Shown piece after piece: positions 4,908-5,974 of a DNA stretch of 5,974 bases (the first letter of the stretch is position 1; each line of letters starts with the position of its first letter). This DNA is from an uncultured Clostridia bacterium (GTDB taxonomy: Bacteria; Bacillota; Clostridia; Oscillospirales; QAKW01): the NCBI GenBank assembly GCA_944387905.1, contig CALXGU010000100.1, positions 1 through 5,974 on the forward strand, in the 5' to 3' direction. Below the pieces are notes generated by a model. It had not been told where the DNA came from. It made no database searches and saw only the letters and a list, made by a program, of their open reading frames with translations. Position numbers and translations under genes: made by a program.

Positions 4908-5974
4908 CCATATTATCGGTATTGGGCAAAAACAACTTTTCGCCGTAACTATTATTATATATATTTATACTTTTGTCAATTTCTATTTCAGCATTATTTT
5001 TAAGGAATTCGCTTATCAGCAGACTATTTTCCTGCTCATTTACTGTACAAGTAGAATAAATCAGTCTTCCTCCTTTTTTCAGATACATACAGCCGTTTGT
5101 CAATATTTTCTTTTGTATGTCTATAAGCTGAGAAAAATCACATTCTTTGTATTTAATATCCGGTTTTCTGAATATCATTCCAATGCCGCTGCACGGCACA
5201 TCACAGAGCACACGATGCGCAGTATTTATCAGAGACCTATCAAGTTCTGAGCTGTCAGCAACAACCGAATTTACACCTGTTATCGAAAGCCTGGAACAGT
5301 TGTTTTTAATCAAATCAATTTTATGACTGTGAATATCGAAAGCTGTAATAACCGCCTTGTCAGCACTGTCATAACTCATGACAGCAGCCTTACCGCCCGG
5401 GGCTGAACATAAATCATATATAATATCGCCGGGTTTTGCGTCTATTGAGCAGGCACAAATGTAAGAAGGCTTACTTATAACATGAAAAAGACCATCAGAG
5501 TATGCCCTGTTGTTTTCTATATCCAGGCCGCTGTTTACGCAAAGTAAACCATCTATATCTGTTTTGCTGACGTCGGCATTACCTGCAAGCAACAAATCAA
5601 GCAATTCATCATCCGTTGTCTTCAATCTGTTGACTGCAATATACGTTTTTTTCGATTGCATATATCCCTGCTCTAAAAAAGACTCCGCATTTTCTAATCC
5701 TAAAGAATTTATCAATATATTTAAAATATTTAAAGAAACGGAATATTTAACAGATAAAAAAGACTTTTTATCGCAAGGAAGCGTAATGTCATTATATGTT
5801 TGAGACAGTTTTCTCAACACGGCGTTAACATAAGCTGCACTTTTTTGCTGACCGTTGTTCTTTGCAAGCTGAACTGAACTATTGCAAGCCGCACTGACGG
5901 GAGTAGACGTAAAAATAATCTGATAAAGTCCCATTCTTAAAACAGACAGAACAACGGCATTGATTTTTTTCAGC
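4873..5974 (-). CDS. rsmB: 16S rRNA cytosine-967 C5-methyltransferase RsmB (partial, 5' end beyond right edge)
   Basis: The frame is open to the right edge: 366 residues are visible and perhaps 70-80 N-terminal ones are missing. The ATG at 5934 is internal, because the codons upstream read LKKINAVVLSVLR, continuous with MGLYQIIF in the NusB-like RNA-binding domain. That domain ends with SAAYVNAVLRKLSQ. The SAM-dependent methyltransferase domain follows. Numbering from the first visible codon: motif I YDLCSAPGGKAAVM (186-199), acidic SAM ligand in AFDIHSHK (211-218), motif IV CDVPCSGIG (257-265) with the releasing Cys261, RKPDIK (269-274), and motif VI YSTCTVNEQEN (306-316) with nucleophile Cys309. 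The end, DGFYIAVLRKK, matches the usual DGFFIA close. RsmB methylates C967 of 16S rRNA during ribosome assembly. Its end overlaps rlmN by 35 bp, the standard Firmicute pairing. Confidence 0.95.
   Translation of the reverse strand, partial: LKKINAVVLSVLRMGLYQIIFTSTPVSAACNSSVQLAKNNGQQKSAAYVNAVLRKLSQTYNDITLPCDKKSFLSVKYSVSLNILNILINSLGLENAESFLEQGYMQSKKTYIAVNRLKTTDDELLDLLLAGNADVSKTDIDGLLCVNSGLDIENNRAYSDGLFHVISKPSYICACSIDAKPGDIIYDLCSAPGGKAAVMSYDSADKAVITAFDIHSHKIDLIKNNCSRLSITGVNSVVADSSELDRSLINTAHRVLCDVPCSGIGMIFRKPDIKYKECDFSQLIDIQKKILTNGCMYLKKGGRLIYSTCTVNEQENSLLISEFLKNNAEIEIDKSINIYNNSYGEKLFLPNTDNMDGFYIAVLRKK
4951..4979 (-). promoter_or_regulatory. Candidate sigma-A promoter inside 3' end of rsmB, driving rlmN onward
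   Basis: On the minus strand, TTGACA (4979-4974, a perfect -35) is followed after exactly 17 bp by AATAAT (4956-4951, five of six to TATAAT). The spacer is very AT-rich. Initiation about 7 nt downstream, near 4944, would leave a leader of roughly 37 nt before the rlmN ATG. The region is AT-rich coding sequence, so chance matches are likely enough to keep confidence moderate. A perfect TATAAT at 4959-4954 sits only 14 bp from the -35 box, a poor spacing. Confidence 0.4.

Noticed and set aside
4954..4979. Alternative promoter pairing with perfect TATAAT at 4959-4954
   Set aside because: Spacing to the TTGACA box is only 14 bp, too short for normal sigma-A use. The AATAAT box at 17 bp fits better.
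5932..5934. ATG at 5934 as the start of rsmB
   Set aside because: The upstream codons to the window edge are open and encode conserved RsmB sequence (VVLSVLRMGLYQ). Starting here would cut the NusB-like domain in half.

Overview
The window is gene-dense and moderately AT-rich. Every supported gene lies on the minus strand, so transcription runs from the high-coordinate end to the low-coordinate end. Gene content, order and protein style point to a Gram-positive Firmicute of class Clostridia. The details (PASTA kinase and phosphatase beside RlmN, a NusB starting MNRTEERLTAFEIIF, a second TsaD/M22-type paralogue next to nusB) would fit a gut Oscillospirales or Ruminococcus-like lineage. That lineage call is an inference, because no database search was possible.

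Layout in transcription order: (1) rsmB, 16S rRNA m5C methyltransferase, entering through the right edge and lacking its N-terminus; (2) rlmN, radical-SAM 23S rRNA/tRNA adenine-C2 methyltransferase, whose start overlaps the rsmB end by 35 bp; (3) prpC, a PP2C-type Ser/Thr phosphatase with a TTG start; (4) prkC, a membrane Ser/Thr kinase with three PASTA domains; (5) nusB, the antitermination factor; (6) a TsaD-like M22-family ATPase-fold protein, cut by the left edge after 173 residues. Complete intergenic gaps are only 1, 13 and 9 bp and the other two junctions overlap, so this looks like a single operon. No tRNA, rRNA, CRISPR array, insertion sequence or convincing intrinsic terminator was seen. 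No stretch above 300 bases lacks a gene.

Functional logic: rsmB and rlmN modify the ribosome. prpC and prkC form the opposing phosphatase/kinase pair that senses peptidoglycan fragments or lipid II in Firmicutes. nusB supports rRNA transcription antitermination. The rsmB-rlmN-prpC-prkC order is the classic Firmicute arrangement, but rsgA-rpe, which usually follows, is replaced by nusB and the TsaD paralogue, so two normally separate conserved clusters appear joined here.

The least ordinary features are the 44-residue Asp-Pro-Asp-Thr/Ala repeat, built on a 48-bp tandem duplication, and the unassigned 75-residue C-terminal domain beyond it, both in the predicted extracellular part of PrkC. Next come a good sigma-A-like promoter candidate inside the end of rsmB, a perfect 11-bp inverted repeat early in the TsaD-like gene, and an unusual cysteine content in that protein. 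Most of the window is conserved housekeeping sequence, and I see no evidence for a wholly new multi-gene system.
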